Counted from the first letter of the stretch, positions 18,793 to 27,610 are shown. The stretch: 64,000 bases of DNA from Shinella fusca (GCF_014203155.1 NZ_JACHIK010000001.1:416540-480539), one strand, 5' to 3'. Numbers and translations are program-made. The notes: generated by a model not told the origin, from the sequence alone.

Positions 18793-18936
18793 GTGAAATC
18801 GAGGCTGCTGCCCCCGGGATTGCTATTCGTCACGGCGCTGGTCGTCGTGATCCTTGCGATCCCTTTCGCCCGGGCGCCCTCGTCCCGGCTGCACGACGAG
18901 GGCCTTTCCAAGGCCTTCGCCGGACGGAGGGGCTGA
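18793..18936 (+). CDS. Small single-span membrane or exported peptide
   Basis: This 47-residue ORF starts with GTG at 18793 behind GAGGTGAATGC. The N-terminus is basic (MKSR), followed by one hydrophobic stretch (GLLFVTALVVVILAIPF, about residues 9-25) and a soluble tail of about 20 residues with mixed charge. It could be a membrane peptide or a small secreted product. It is divergent from eptA and shares the symmetric operator at 18712-18750, so co-regulation with the eptA operon is plausible. No family is recognised. Its stop lies 3 bases from the convergent cysA stop. Confidence 0.55.
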   Translation: MKSRLLPPGLLFVTALVVVILAIPFARAPSSRLHDEGLSKAFAGRRG

Positions 18937-18939
18937 CCC

Positions 18940-19992
18940 TCACGCGCCGAAGAGCTTCCAGCGCGTCGGCCGGAAGCGGATCGACGCACCGCCGGCCGCA
19001 TTGGCGTCGAGCGGGACTTCGATCTCGACGTGGTGCGGCCGCTCGGGCGTTCCGACGTCGATATCGGCAATGCGCGTGCCGGCAAGGCGGCGGGAGGTCG
19101 CAACGCGCCCTTCGAGCGCGGGCGCGGCCGGATCGGTGACGAGCGCGACATCCTGCGGGCGGAAGAAGAGCGTGCCTTCGCCGGCCGCAATGTCCCCTGC
19201 CCCCGGCGCGATGCCGGTTTCCTTTCCCTCGAAGCGGATGCCCCCCTCCTCCACCGTCACCGGCAGGCTGGCGCTGTCGCCGATGAAGGAGAAGACGAAG
19301 GGCGAGTTCGGCCGGTCGTAAACGTCGTCGGAGGAGCCGACCTGCTCGATCTTGCCCTGGCTCATCACGACGACGCGGTCGGCAAGCTCCAGCGCCTCCT
19401 CCTGGTCGTGCGTCACGAAGACGGTCGTGTGACCGGTGCGGTCGTGGAACTCGCGCAGCCAGCGGCGCAGCTCCTTGCGCACCTTTGCATCCAATGCGCC
19501 GAACGGCTCGTCGAGCAGCAGCACGCGCGGCTCGATCGCCATGGCGCGGGCGAGCGCCACGCGCTGGCGCTGGCCGCCGGAAAGCTGGTTCGGATAGCGC
19601 TTTCCGAGGCCGGAAAGATGCACCATGTCGAGAAGCTCCTCGACCCGCCGGCGGATCTCGGCCTTCGGCGGCCGCTCGCTGCGCGTGCGCACCGTCAGGC
19701 CGAAGGCGATGTTGTCGGCCACCGTCATGTGGCGGAAGAGCGCGTAATGCTGGAAGACGAAGCCGACATGGCGCTCCTGCACGCTCTTGTGCGAGGCGTC
19801 CTCCTCACCAAAGAAGATGCTGCCGAGCGTCGGCTGCTCCAGCCCGGCGATGAGGCGCAGAAGCGTGGTCTTGCCCGAGCCCGAGGGGCCGAGCAGCGCG
19901 ATCAGCTCGCCCGAGCGGATGTCGAGCGACACGTCGTTGAGGGCGGGGTAACGGTCGAATTCCTTGCGGATGTTCCTGACACTGACGTCCAT
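18940..19992 (-). CDS. cysA: Sulfate/thiosulfate ABC transporter ATP-binding protein
   Basis: This 350-residue ATPase subunit powers sulfate import. Walker A GPSGSGKT is at about residues 35-42, the signature LSGGQRQR near 138, Walker [12 protein letters not shown] near 158, and a C-terminal TOBE-like regulatory part from about 240. The start [20 protein letters not shown] is characteristic of CysA. The ATG at 19992 is preferred over one 18 bases upstream because AAAGGC is correctly placed before it, and the upstream ATG abuts the cysW stop without a ribosome site. It is the last gene of the sbp-cysT-cysW-cysA operon. Confidence 0.94.
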   Translation of the reverse strand: MDVSVRNIRKEFDRYPALNDVSLDIRSGELIALLGPSGSGKTTLLRLIAGLEQPTLGSIFFGEEDASHKSVQERHVGFVFQHYALFRHMTVADNIAFGLTVRTRSERPPKAEIRRRVEELLDMVHLSGLGKRYPNQLSGGQRQRVALARAMAIEPRVLLLDEPFGALDAKVRKELRRWLREFHDRTGHTTVFVTHDQEEALELADRVVVMSQGKIEQVGSSDDVYDRPNSPFVFSFIGDSASLPVTVEEGGIRFEGKETGIAPGAGDIAAGEGTLFFRPQDVALVTDPAAPALEGRVATSRRLAGTRIADIDVGTPERPHHVEIEVPLDANAAGGASIRFRPTRWKLFGA

Positions 19993-20010
19993 TGCGGGCG
20001 TGCCTTTCAT

Positions 20011-20871
20011 TCAATGCTTGCGGCCGGCGGCGATCTCGGCGCCGTAGCGAAGTTCCAGAAGCGTCTTGACCACGAGCGTGACGAGCGCGAGCCCGGCCAG
20101 CAGCGAGGCCACGGCGAAGGCGGCGACGAAATTGTATTCGTTGTAGAGGATCTCGACGTGCAGCGGCATGGTGTTGGTGAGGCCCCTTATGCGGCCGGAG
20201 ACCACCGAGACCGCGCCGAACTCGCCCATGGCGCGCGCGTTGCAGAGCAGCACCCCGTAAAGCAGCCCCCAGCGGATGTTGGGCAGCGTGACATAACGGA
20301 AGGTTTGCCAGCCGGACGCGCCGAGCGACAGCGCCGCCTCCTCGTCCCCCGTCCCCTGGTCCTGCATCAGCGGGATCAGCTCGCGCGCGACGAAGGGAAA
20401 GGTGACGAAGATCGTGGCGAGCACGATGCCCGGCACGGCGAAGAGGATCTCGATGCCGTGGCTCTTGAGCCACGGTCCGAGCATGCTTGCCGAGCCGAAG
20501 AGCAGCACGTAGACGAGGCCGGAAATGACCGGCGAGACCGAGAACGGCAGGTCGATCAGCGTCGTCAGGAACGCCTTGCCCTTGAACTCGAACTTGGCGA
20601 TGGCCCAGGCGGCCGCCACGCCGAAGACGAGGTTGAGCGGCACGGCGATCACGGCGACGAGCAGGGTCAGGCGGATGGCGGCGAGCGTATCGGGATCGCC
20701 GAAGGCGGCCAGGAATTCGCCGACGCCCTTGCGGAAGGCCTCGATGAAGACGGCCGCCAGCGGCAGGATGAGGAAGAGCGCCAGGAAAAGAAAGGCGAGC
20801 GCCATCAGCCCGTAGCGCGCAAGCGGCGCCTCCGTCGTCGGCGATCTGAAGCGTCGGATTTCATGCGCCAT
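20011..20871 (-). CDS. cysW: Sulfate ABC transporter permease CysW
   Basis: This 286-residue inner-membrane permease has six predicted helices beginning at about residue 22 and an EAA-type loop [20 protein letters not shown] near 172-191, followed by [16 protein letters not shown], the CysW family signature. The ATG at 20871 lies inside the 3' end of cysT (11-base overlap), and the frame further upstream is antisense-like noise. It pairs with CysT to form the sulfate channel served by CysA. Confidence 0.94.
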   Translation of the reverse strand: MAHEIRRFRSPTTEAPLARYGLMALAFLFLALFLILPLAAVFIEAFRKGVGEFLAAFGDPDTLAAIRLTLLVAVIAVPLNLVFGVAAAWAIAKFEFKGKAFLTTLIDLPFSVSPVISGLVYVLLFGSASMLGPWLKSHGIEILFAVPGIVLATIFVTFPFVARELIPLMQDQGTGDEEAALSLGASGWQTFRYVTLPNIRWGLLYGVLLCNARAMGEFGAVSVVSGRIRGLTNTMPLHVEILYNEYNFVAAFAVASLLAGLALVTLVVKTLLELRYGAEIAAGRKH

Positions 20872-21724
20872 GACCGTACCTCCTGCGGCTCCAGGCCTGT
20901 ATGAGGTTGATGACGAGCAGCATGACGAAGGCGAGCGCCAGCATGATCGAGGCGATGGCGGTCGCCGCCGCGTAATTGAACTCCTCCAGCCGCACGACGA
21001 TGAGGAGCGGCGCGATCTCCGAGACATAGGGAATGTTGCCGGCGATGAAGATCACCGAGCCGTATTCCCCGACGCCGCGGGCGAAGGCGAGCGCGAAGCC
21101 CGTCAGGATCGCCGGGGCAAGGCCGGGCAGCAGCACGCGGAAGACGGTCTGGAAGCGGTTCGCCCCGAGCGTCGCGGCGGCCTCCTCCACCTCCCGGTCG
21201 ATCTCCTCCATCACCGGCTGCACGGTGCGCACCACGAAGGGCAGGCCGATGAAGACGAGCGCGATGACGATGCCGGTCGGGTTGAACGCCGCCTTGATGC
21301 CGACGAACCCGAGCAGCCGGCCGATCCAGCCGTTCGGCGCATAGAGCGCGGCGAGCGCGATGCCGGCCACCGCCGTCGGCAGGGCGAAGGGCAGGTCGAC
21401 GATCGCATCGACGATACGCCGGCCGGGGAACCTGTAGCGCACGATGACCCAGGCGACGACGACGCTGAAGACGACGTTGATCAGCGCGGCGGCGAAGGCC
21501 GTGCCGAAGGAGACCTTGAGCGCGTGGAGCGTGCGCGCATCGGTGAGGATGGCGAGGAACTCGGCGCCCGACAGCGAGGCAGAGCGCCAGACGAGGCCCG
21601 CGAGCGGGATGAGGATGATCAGCGTGAGGTAGGCGAGCGAAAAGCCGAGCGTCAATCCGAAACCCGGAATGACACTCGGCTGCCTCAGTCGCCACCGCAC
21701 GGAAACGGCGGCAGGTGTCGTCAA
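20861..21724 (-). CDS. cysT: Sulfate ABC transporter permease CysT
   Basis: This 287-residue permease belongs to the sulfate importer. Recognisable segments are [19 protein letters not shown], the ATPase-docking loop [20 protein letters not shown] and [17 protein letters not shown]. The start codon appears to be TTG at 21724, only 5 bases after the sbp stop, with GGGGAACTGAGAG upstream; an in-frame GTG a few codons later is an alternative. Tight spacing on both sides supports one transcript with sbp, cysW and cysA. Confidence 0.93.
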   Translation of the reverse strand: MTTPAAVSVRWRLRQPSVIPGFGLTLGFSLAYLTLIILIPLAGLVWRSASLSGAEFLAILTDARTLHALKVSFGTAFAAALINVVFSVVVAWVIVRYRFPGRRIVDAIVDLPFALPTAVAGIALAALYAPNGWIGRLLGFVGIKAAFNPTGIVIALVFIGLPFVVRTVQPVMEEIDREVEEAAATLGANRFQTVFRVLLPGLAPAILTGFALAFARGVGEYGSVIFIAGNIPYVSEIAPLLIVVRLEEFNYAAATAIASIMLALAFVMLLVINLIQAWSRRRYGHGA

Positions 21725-21729
21725 GGCTC

Positions 21730-22755
21730 TCAGTTCCCCGGCTTGTAGATCTGGTCGAAGACGCCGCCGTCGCCGAAGTGCTCGGGCTGTACCTTGGCCC
21801 AGCCGCCGAAGATCGGGTCGTCGATCGTCACCAGCTTAATATCGGGAAGCTGCTTCAGCAATTCCGGCTTGACGACCTCGCGCTTGGACGGGCGGTAGAA
21901 GTGCTTGGCCGCGATGTTCTGGCCCTCGTCCGAGTAGAGATACTGGAGATAGGCCTCGGCCTGCTTGCGCGTGCCCTTGGCATCGACATTGGCGTCGACC
22001 ACGGCGACCGGCGGCTCGGCGAGGATCGAGATCGGCGGGGCGACGATGTCGAAGGAATCCGCACCGAATTCCGCGCCGGCCAGATAGGCCTCGTTCTCCC
22101 AGGCGAGCAGCACGTCGCCGATCTGGCGCTGGGCGAAGGTCGTCAGCGCGCCGCGCGCACCCGTGTCGAGCACCGGCGCCCGCTTGTAGAGCTCGGCGAT
22201 ATAGGCCCTGATCTTGTCCTGGTCGCCGCCGAATTCCTCATTCGCCCAGGCCCAGGCCGCCAGGTAGTTCCAGCGCGCGCCGCCCGATGTCTTCGGGTTG
22301 GGCGTGACGATCTGCACGTCGCCCTTCACGAGGTCGCCCCAGTTATGGATGCCCTTGGGATTGCCCTTGCGCACGAGGAACACGATGGTCGACGTATAGG
22401 GCGCGGAATTGTTGGGAAGGCGCGTGCGCCAGTCCTTGGCGATCTTGCCGGTCTTCTCCACGATGGCGTTGATGTCGCTCTCGAGCGCCAGCGTCACGAC
22501 GTCGGCCTCCAGCCCGTCGATCACCGCGCGGGCCTGCGCGCCGGAGCCGCTGTGCGACTGCTGCACCGTCACGTCCTCGCCGGTCTCGGCCTTCCAGTGC
22601 TTGGAAAAGGCCGCGTTGAAATCCTTGTAGAGTTCGCGCGTCGGATCGTAGGACACGTTGAGCAGCGTCGTTTCGGCAAACGCCGCGGAAACGCCCCCTA
22701 TCGCCATCCCCAATCCAAGCACCAGAGCCCCGAACCGTCTTGCCAGAATAGACAT
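21730..22755 (-). CDS. Sulfate-binding periplasmic protein
   Basis: This 341-residue exported protein captures sulfate or thiosulfate for the CysTWA channel. The signal peptide spans residues 1-25 (hydrophobic [17 protein letters not shown]). Family landmarks follow: [31 protein letters not shown] with sulfate-contacting serines, and [18 protein letters not shown]. The ATG at 22755 follows AGGAGGGTTTGGTG. It is the first gene of the operon, and a promoter with an embedded palindrome lies at 22788-22815. Sbp and CysP are not distinguished here. Confidence 0.94.
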   Translation of the reverse strand: MSILARRFGALVLGLGMAIGGVSAAFAETTLLNVSYDPTRELYKDFNAAFSKHWKAETGEDVTVQQSHSGSGAQARAVIDGLEADVVTLALESDINAIVEKTGKIAKDWRTRLPNNSAPYTSTIVFLVRKGNPKGIHNWGDLVKGDVQIVTPNPKTSGGARWNYLAAWAWANEEFGGDQDKIRAYIAELYKRAPVLDTGARGALTTFAQRQIGDVLLAWENEAYLAGAEFGADSFDIVAPPISILAEPPVAVVDANVDAKGTRKQAEAYLQYLYSDEGQNIAAKHFYRPSKREVVKPELLKQLPDIKLVTIDDPIFGGWAKVQPEHFGDGGVFDQIYKPGN

Positions 22756-22787
22756 CACCAAACCCTCCTGATTTCTGTCTCGAAGAA

Positions 22788-22815
22788 AACCTAGAGAATA
22801 AGTAGACTTAGTCAA
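22788..22815 (-). promoter_or_regulatory. Sulfate operon promoter with palindrome in the spacer
   Basis: Reading toward sbp, TTGACT (22815-22810) and TAGGTT (22793-22788) form a -35/-10 pair with a 16-base spacer. A perfect palindrome, TAAGT-CT-ACTTA (22810-22799), sits in the spacer, where a bound protein would block RNA polymerase. This fits repression of sulfate uptake in sulfur-replete cells, possibly by an Rrf2-like factor, but no regulator is encoded nearby. Confidence 0.5.
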
Positions 22816-22978
22816 CAATAGCCCGGAAGTTCGCAAAACAGGTTCTCTTTCGGCCGCAAACCGGCAAAAGGCGCATCGCCGAACCGGGCCGCGGCGAAAC
22901 GGAACCGGGGGATGACGGCGGGAACGAGAGCATATTCGTTCGCGCGAAAACGGGCCGGGCGCTGTCTCCGCCGCATGA

Positions 22979-23007
22979 AAATCCGATTGCATTTTGCAAG
23001 CGGATTT
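22979..23007. promoter_or_regulatory. 29-bp near-perfect palindrome upstream of GST gene
   Basis: Arms AAATCCG-A-TTGCA and TGCAA-G-CGGATTT flank a TTT centre, with one mismatch in 13 positions. The centre lies about 47 bases upstream of the GST start codon. Size and symmetry suit an operator for a homodimeric repressor (TetR or MarR type). There is no following T-run, so it is not a terminator. Confidence 0.5.
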
Positions 23008-23039
23008 GCCACAACAGGCCTCCAAGCCGGGAGGTTGCC

Positions 23040-23699
23040 ATGAAACCCGTTCTCTATGCCCATCCCTTTTCGAGCTACTGCCAGAAGGCGCTGACGGCGC
23101 TCTACGAAAACGGCACCGATTTCGAATACCGCGTGCTCGACCACACCAGGCCCGACGTCATGGCCGAATTCGAGGCGCGCTGGCCGATCAAGCGCTTCCC
23201 GATCCTTCTCGACGGCGAGCGCACCATCGTGGAAGCGACGATCGTCATCGAATATCTCGCCCTCCACTATCCGGGGCCGGTGAAGCTGATCCCGGACGAT
23301 CCGGATGCGGCCATCGAGGTGCGCATGCTCGACCGTTTCTTCGACAACTACATCTCGACGCCGCAGCAGAGGATCGTCTTCAACGCCATCCGCAAGGAAG
23401 AGGACCGCGACCCCCATGGCGACAAGGAAGCCCGCGCCATGCTGGAGCGCGCCTATGCCTGGCTCGACCGTCACATGGAGGGCCGGCAATGGGTGGCGGG
23501 CGAGACCTTCTCGCTTGCCGATTGCGGCGCCGGCCCCTTCCTCTTCTACGCGGACTGGACCCATGCCATCGACCCGGCCTTCCGCAACGTGCGCGCCTAT
23601 CGCGAGCGCCTGCTCGCCCGCCCCGCCTTCGCCCGCGCCGTCGACGAGGGCCGGCCCTTCCGCAAGTTCTTCCCGCTCGGCGCGCCCGACCGCGACTAG
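23040..23699 (+). CDS. Glutathione S-transferase family protein
   Basis: This 219-residue cytosolic protein has an N-terminal thioredoxin-like domain starting [18 protein letters not shown], where S11/S12 or C14 could activate glutathione, and [21 protein letters not shown] supplying the conserved cis-proline and the ESxxI-like glutathione-binding segment. A helical C-terminal domain (about 90-215) includes [19 protein letters not shown]. The ATG at 23040 follows GGGAGGTTGCC. The electrophilic substrate is unknown. A large palindrome at 22979-23007 suggests dedicated regulation. The gene overlaps the convergent neighbour's stop by 4 bases. Confidence 0.9.
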   Translation: MKPVLYAHPFSSYCQKALTALYENGTDFEYRVLDHTRPDVMAEFEARWPIKRFPILLDGERTIVEATIVIEYLALHYPGPVKLIPDDPDAAIEVRMLDRFFDNYISTPQQRIVFNAIRKEEDRDPHGDKEARAMLERAYAWLDRHMEGRQWVAGETFSLADCGAGPFLFYADWTHAIDPAFRNVRAYRERLLARPAFARAVDEGRPFRKFFPLGAPDRD

Positions 23700-24073
23700 C
23701 CCTTCGGGCACTGCCGCCGCTCGGCGGGCCTCGCCTCGCGCAGGATGCCGGTGACGACCAGCACCGGTAGCTCCTGCCGGCGGCCGGCGATCTTTTGCAT
23801 ACGCTGCTCGACATGGCCACGCAGCACCAGCCGGCCGAAATAGAGCGCATCCGTATCGCGGATGCGCCGCTGGTCGGTCTCGGAAAGCCTGCCGATATCC
23901 GGGGAAACGCCCTTCCATTGCCGGCCGGTGCCAAGCGCATGCACGGTGGTCGAGGGGCAAGGCGCCGTCACGCAGCGAAGGCCGTTGTCGCAGGCGACAT
24001 AGGCGCGCTCCCCCGCCTGCGCCAGCGTGGCGCCGAAGAAGAAGACAGCGGCAAGGCAAAGCGTCGGGCGCAT
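23696..24073 (-). CDS. Small exported hypothetical protein
   Basis: This 125-residue protein has a clear signal peptide (MRPTLCLAAVFFFGATLAQAG) and a mature region with a cysteine cluster, ACDNGLRCVTAPCPS, suggesting periplasmic disulfides. It then has LSETDQRRIRDTDALYF and VLRGHVEQR, giving a small mixed alpha/beta fold, and a final cysteine near the C-terminus. It is not assigned to a known function. The ATG at 24073 is chosen because GGAAGG sits 6 bases before it, whereas the ATG 6 bases upstream touches the ribosome site directly. Confidence 0.7.
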   Translation of the reverse strand: MRPTLCLAAVFFFGATLAQAGERAYVACDNGLRCVTAPCPSTTVHALGTGRQWKGVSPDIGRLSETDQRRIRDTDALYFGRLVLRGHVEQRMQKIAGRRQELPVLVVTGILREARPAERRQCPKG

Positions 24074-24134
24074 CGGCATCCTTCCGGAGATCGCGAGGAT
24101 CGCCGCGCCAGTCTAGGCGGCTTTGCCGGATGCG

Positions 24135-24161
24135 AAAAGCCCCGGCGCAGGGCCGGGGCTT
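24135..24161 (-). terminator. Rho-independent terminator for the GlcG-like gene
   Basis: Read on the minus strand, a GC-rich stem (AAGCCCCGGC pairing with GCCGGGGCTT, 5-base loop) is followed by TTTT. It lies downstream of the gene ending at 24300 and would end the sensor-regulator-glcG transcript. Confidence 0.65.
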
Positions 24162-24179
24162 CTGGTCAATCCATCTCCT

Positions 24180-24258
24180 CCGTCATGGCCGGGCCTGATC
24201 CGACCATCCACGCTCCGGATGCATCGGTGGATCCTCGGCTCAAGGCCGAGGATGACGG
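24180..24258. repeat. Palindromic repeat, GGATCCTCGGG family, copy 2
   Basis: A degenerate copy of the element at 13510-13600: CCGTCATGGCCGGGCCTGAT at the left and GGATCCTCGGCTCAAGGCCG plus GATGACGG at the right. It lies in the gap between the GlcG-like gene and the terminator hairpin. Divergence of the left arm suggests an older copy. Confidence 0.65.
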
Positions 24259-24299
24259 CCGTGGGATTGAAAGGATGACAGTGGGGAATTGAGAAGCGC

Positions 24300-24785
24300 T
24301 TACTTCAGCTTGGCGCTGACGGCGTCGATGCCGGCGCGGGCGCATTCGTCGTCGATGTCGCCGCTCGGTGCGCCGCCGACGCCGATGGCGCCGATCGTTT
24401 CGTCACCGGCCTTCACCGGAACGCCGCCGGCAAGCACCAGAAGGCCTTCGATCGAGACGAGCTCGGCAGCCGTCGGGTTCTTGGCGACGTTCTCGGCGAT
24501 CTTCTGGGTCGGCGTGCGCATGGAGGCGGCCGTGTAGGCCTTGCGGATGGCGCTGTCGAGCGTGTGCGGGCCGGCGCGGTCGGCGCGAAGGACGGCGCGG
24601 GTGACGCCGGCGCGGTCAACGACGGCGACCGAGACGTTGAACTTCTTGGCCGCGCAGGCCTTGACGGCAGCGTCGGCGGCTTCGACGGCAATGTCGAGCG
24701 GCATGTTGCGCTCGGTCAGGATTTCGGCATTGGCGGCGCCGGCAAGGGCGAGAGCGGCGAAGGCGGTGGCAACGAAGGTGTTCAT
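24300..24785 (-). CDS. GlcG/HbpS-family exported heme-binding-type protein
   Basis: This 161-residue protein has a signal peptide (MNTFVATAFAALALAGAANA) and a single GlcG/HbpS (DUF336) domain: LDIAVEAADAAVKACAAK, VAVVDRAGVTRAVLRAD, then IRKAYTAASMRTPT and GGVPVKAGDETIGAIGVGGA. In Streptomyces, HbpS is an extracellular heme- and redox-sensing accessory protein for the SenS-SenR two-component system; other family members have unknown roles. This gene follows a sensor/regulator pair on the same strand after 107 bases, so an accessory sensor role is a reasonable inference. The ATG at 24785 has GGAGATAGAC upstream. Confidence 0.85.
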   Translation of the reverse strand: MNTFVATAFAALALAGAANAEILTERNMPLDIAVEAADAAVKACAAKKFNVSVAVVDRAGVTRAVLRADRAGPHTLDSAIRKAYTAASMRTPTQKIAENVAKNPTAAELVSIEGLLVLAGGVPVKAGDETIGAIGVGGAPSGDIDDECARAGIDAVSAKLK

Positions 24786-24892
24786 GTCTATCTCCATCTG
24801 GGCCGCGCAGGTCTGTCGGCGGCGACAAGGCCCTTTTCGGAGATTTCCGCCTTTCGCGGTATCGGTGACCGGACGGAGCGGGCTCCGTAGGC

Positions 24893-25489
24893 CTACGGAG
24901 CCTTACCGATCAGGGCAAGTCGCGCGAACTCCGCCACCGAGGTCGTGCCGAGCTTCTGCGCGATATTGGCCCGGTGCGTATCGACCGTGCGGGGCGAAAG
25001 GTGCAGGCTCTCGGCGATCTCGCGCGTCGACCAGCCGCGCCCCACCATGTCCAGCACCTCCCGCTCGCGCTCGGTGAGCTGGGCGACGAGATGAGCCGCC
25101 TCCGCCCGCTCGGCCCGCATGTCGAGGGCGGCGCAGGCCTGTTGCAACGCCTCGACCAGCACCTGCTCGTCGATGGGCTTCGTCAGGAAATCGACGACGC
25201 CGGCCTTGAAGGCGCGGCGGCAGGCATGCACGTCGCCATGCCCGGTGCAGATGATCGTCGGCCAGTCGCAGCCGATCGCGGCAAGCCTTTCATGCAGTTG
25301 CAGCCCGGTGATCGCCGGCATGCGCAGGTCGAGCACCAGCACGCCCGGCTTGAGCTTTGGCGCGCGGGCGAGGAAGGCGGCGGGATCGCCGAAGGTCTCG
25401 ATGGAAATGCCGTAGGTGCCGAGCAGCAGCGAGAACGCGCTGCGCACGGCCTCGTCGTCGTCCACCAGATAGACCGGCGCGCTCGTCAT
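24893..25489 (-). CDS. FixJ-type response regulator
   Basis: This 198-residue protein has a receiver domain with acidic VDDDE near the N-terminus, phospho-acceptor D54 in LVLDLRMP and a conserved lysine in LTKPID. A LuxR/FixJ helix-turn-helix follows at about 132-190 (LTEREREVLDMVGRGWSTRE, LHLSPRTVDTHRANI). The ATG at 25489 overlaps the kinase stop (ATGA), and the frame upstream is only kinase-gene shadow. It should activate transcription when phosphorylated by the kinase at 25486; likely targets include its own operon and the GlcG-like gene. Confidence 0.92.
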   Translation of the reverse strand: MTSAPVYLVDDDEAVRSAFSLLLGTYGISIETFGDPAAFLARAPKLKPGVLVLDLRMPAITGLQLHERLAAIGCDWPTIICTGHGDVHACRRAFKAGVVDFLTKPIDEQVLVEALQQACAALDMRAERAEAAHLVAQLTEREREVLDMVGRGWSTREIAESLHLSPRTVDTHRANIAQKLGTTSVAEFARLALIGKAP

Positions 25490-27105
25490 TGGACAGCCTC
25501 CTTCGCTTCGTCGATGGCCCCGGCCGCCGGCAGGCGCACGGTGAAGAGCGCCCCGCCCGAAGGGCCGTTTTCCGCGGAAATGCCGCCGTCGAAGCGCTCG
25601 ACGATGCTCTCGCACAGGCTGAGGCCGAGGCCCATGCCCTCCGGCTTGCCGGAGAAGAACGGCTCGAACAGGCGCGGCAGGATATCGGGCGGGATGCCGG
25701 CGCCGTTGTCGCCGACCGTGATCACGGCGCCTTCCGCCGCCCGCGTCAGGGTCACGACCACCCGGCCGTCTCCCCTGCCCGTCTCCTCCACGGCGTCGGC
25801 GGCATTGCGGATGAGGTTGTGGATGACCTGCTCGATCTCCACGGGATCGACCCGCGCCGCAACCGGCGCCTCCGGCAGGTCGAGATCGAGGGCGATGCCG
25901 CGACGGCCAAGGTCGATGCGCGAGAGCGCCGCGATGTCCGAAACGGAGGTGCGAAGGTCATGCATGCCCGCCTCGCCCGCGCTCTTGCCGACATAGGCGC
26001 GCAGCCGCACGAGGATATCGGCCGCGCGCTTGGCCTGCAGCACATTGGCGGCGAGCACCTCGTCGACGGGAGAGCCGGCAAGGCCGCCTGTCGCCGCGAT
26101 GCGCCGGCCGGCCTGGCTCTGGCTGAGCAGCGCGGTCAGCGGCTGGGTCAGCTCGTGCGCGATGCCGGAGGCCATCTCGCCCATGCTGTTGACGCGCAGC
26201 GCATGGGCGAGCTTCGTTTCGTGCTGGCGCAGCGCCTCGCGGCGCGAGGCGGCCTCCGCCGCCGCCCGCGCCAGCGCCGCCTCGCGCCGGTGGGCGAGCA
26301 GCGAACGGACCAGAACGAGCGCGGCAAGCGACAAGGCCGCAAAAAGCGCAAGCGGCAGCGGCGGCACGAGCTGCGACAACGTTACGGTCCGGTGCAGCGA
26401 AAGCCGCAGCGGCTGCGTCTCGCTGGCGATGGGCGCGGCGAATTCGACGGTGCGCGCCGCGAACGGGGGCACGGCCTGCCGCGCGCCGATTTCCAGCAGC
26501 GGGCCTTCGGCGCTCGAAAGGTCCAGCCGCGCCCAGCCCGGCAGCTCGTCCTCCTCCACCAGTCCCCTGCCGTCGATATCGAGGCTGACGGCCATCGTGT
26601 CGTTCATGCGCTTCATCAACCGGTAATGGCCGGGCCGGGCGTCGGCGCCGTAGACGGCCCTGCCGGCGGCAAGGTTCTTCACCGCTGCGGACACCGCCGC
26701 CGGATCGGCCGTCGTGCCGCCTGCGGCGCGCGCCGAGCTCACCACGCCGCCGCCCGGCCCGAGGCGGACGAGGTCGATGGCGACGATGCGCGGATAGAAG
26801 CGCAGGATCGAGCGGGCGACGAGGTCGAAATCCGCAGACGGCTGGGCCTGCGCGAGGCCGAGCGCGCTGAGGCTCGTCAGGTGCGCATCGTGCTGGGCGA
26901 CGCGCTGCGAGATCGCCCGTTGCAGCGCCCGCCCGCTCTCCGACACCTCCTGCTCCAGCGCGCGCCGGTGGGTCTCGGCCGCATAGAGGCCGAAGGCAGC
27001 GACGAGCAGCAGCCAGCCGCCGGCAAGGGCGGCGGAGGAGCGGAGGAAGGCAAGGCGTCGGGGCATGCGGGGTGAAGCCGGTTCGAAGGATGGAGCGGCG
27101 ATCAT
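25486..27105 (-). CDS. Membrane sensor histidine kinase (FixL/DctB-type transmitter)
   Basis: This 539-residue kinase has helices at about residues 23-43 and 248-270 bounding a periplasmic sensor region of about 200 residues, followed by a coiled linker rich in alanine and arginine. The transmitter carries H317 in GIAHELTQPLTALLSQ, the N-box HNLIRNAADAVEE, and glycine boxes GDNGAGIP and GMGLGLS. The GELTQPL type is shared with FixL, DctB and related kinases. An in-frame ATG 13 codons downstream is an alternative start. It is first in a three-gene unit with the FixJ-type regulator and the GlcG/HbpS-like exported protein. Confidence 0.9.
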   Translation of the reverse strand: MIAAPSFEPASPRMPRRLAFLRSSAALAGGWLLLVAAFGLYAAETHRRALEQEVSESGRALQRAISQRVAQHDAHLTSLSALGLAQAQPSADFDLVARSILRFYPRIVAIDLVRLGPGGGVVSSARAAGGTTADPAAVSAAVKNLAAGRAVYGADARPGHYRLMKRMNDTMAVSLDIDGRGLVEEDELPGWARLDLSSAEGPLLEIGARQAVPPFAARTVEFAAPIASETQPLRLSLHRTVTLSQLVPPLPLALFAALSLAALVLVRSLLAHRREAALARAAAEAASRREALRQHETKLAHALRVNSMGEMASGIAHELTQPLTALLSQSQAGRRIAATGGLAGSPVDEVLAANVLQAKRAADILVRLRAYVGKSAGEAGMHDLRTSVSDIAALSRIDLGRRGIALDLDLPEAPVAARVDPVEIEQVIHNLIRNAADAVEETGRGDGRVVVTLTRAAEGAVITVGDNGAGIPPDILPRLFEPFFSGKPEGMGLGLSLCESIVERFDGGISAENGPSGGALFTVRLPAAGAIDEAKEAVQ

Positions 27106-27242
27106 AGGGCGTCTTCCGCCCCTTGGCGATCCGCAGCGTCACGGATGCGCGCGGTCTGCCTTCCACCCCTAACTTTCCAAGCCCGGCCGGAACAATTGCC
27201 CGGCCTGCCGGTTAGGCCCCCTTCAACGACGATCGGACGTGA

Positions 27243-27446
27243 ATGCAGATGCCGGACCAATCCAAGCTCTTTCCCGACCACCGCAGGCTGTCGGGGGAAC
27301 GCTACACGGTTGAAACCTTCCGCGCGGCCTACGGCCTGTCGCATGAGGAGGCCAAGCGCCTGTTCGACAAGTTCGGCCCCTCCAAGAGGGAGCTGGACCT
27401 TCTCATGCGCGCCCGCAAGGACCCTCGGCAATTCCTGACTTTCTGA
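27243..27446 (+). CDS. DUF3606-like small protein
   Basis: This 67-residue soluble helical protein carries YTVETFRAAYGLSHEEAKRL and FGPSKRELDLLM. The pattern resembles the small DUF3606 family common in Rhizobiales, whose function is unknown. The ribosome site is weak (GGACGTGA) and an in-frame ATG two codons later is possible. It lies 11 bases before another tiny gene with which it is probably co-transcribed. It diverges from the kinase gene, from which it is separated by 137 bases. Confidence 0.7.
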   Translation: MQMPDQSKLFPDHRRLSGERYTVETFRAAYGLSHEEAKRLFDKFGPSKRELDLLMRARKDPRQFLTF

Positions 27447-27457
27447 GGAGACCATCC

Positions 27458-27610
27458 ATGAGCGAAAAGAAGCCCCTACCCGAAGACGACGACCGCAAGG
27501 AAGCCGAAAACGAGGAGGCCGCCCGGGAAAAGGCCGAGCGGGACCTCAAGCGCAAGCAGGCGACCGACCCCGCGCTGATGCCCATCGGCGATCCGGCGGG
27601 CGCGGCCTGA
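27458..27610 (+). CDS. 50-residue highly charged small protein
   Basis: This ORF encodes 50 residues and starts at an ATG with an excellent ribosome site (TGAGGAGACCATCC). The product is almost entirely charged and helical (MSEKKPLPEDDDRKEAENEE, then AAREKAERDLKRKQ), ending in PALMPIGDPAGAA. It resembles small charged, disordered proteins found beside DUF3606-type genes in rhizobia, but I assign no function. The stop is 4 bases from the convergent MFS gene's stop. Confidence 0.65.
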   Translation: MSEKKPLPEDDDRKEAENEEAAREKAERDLKRKQATDPALMPIGDPAGAA

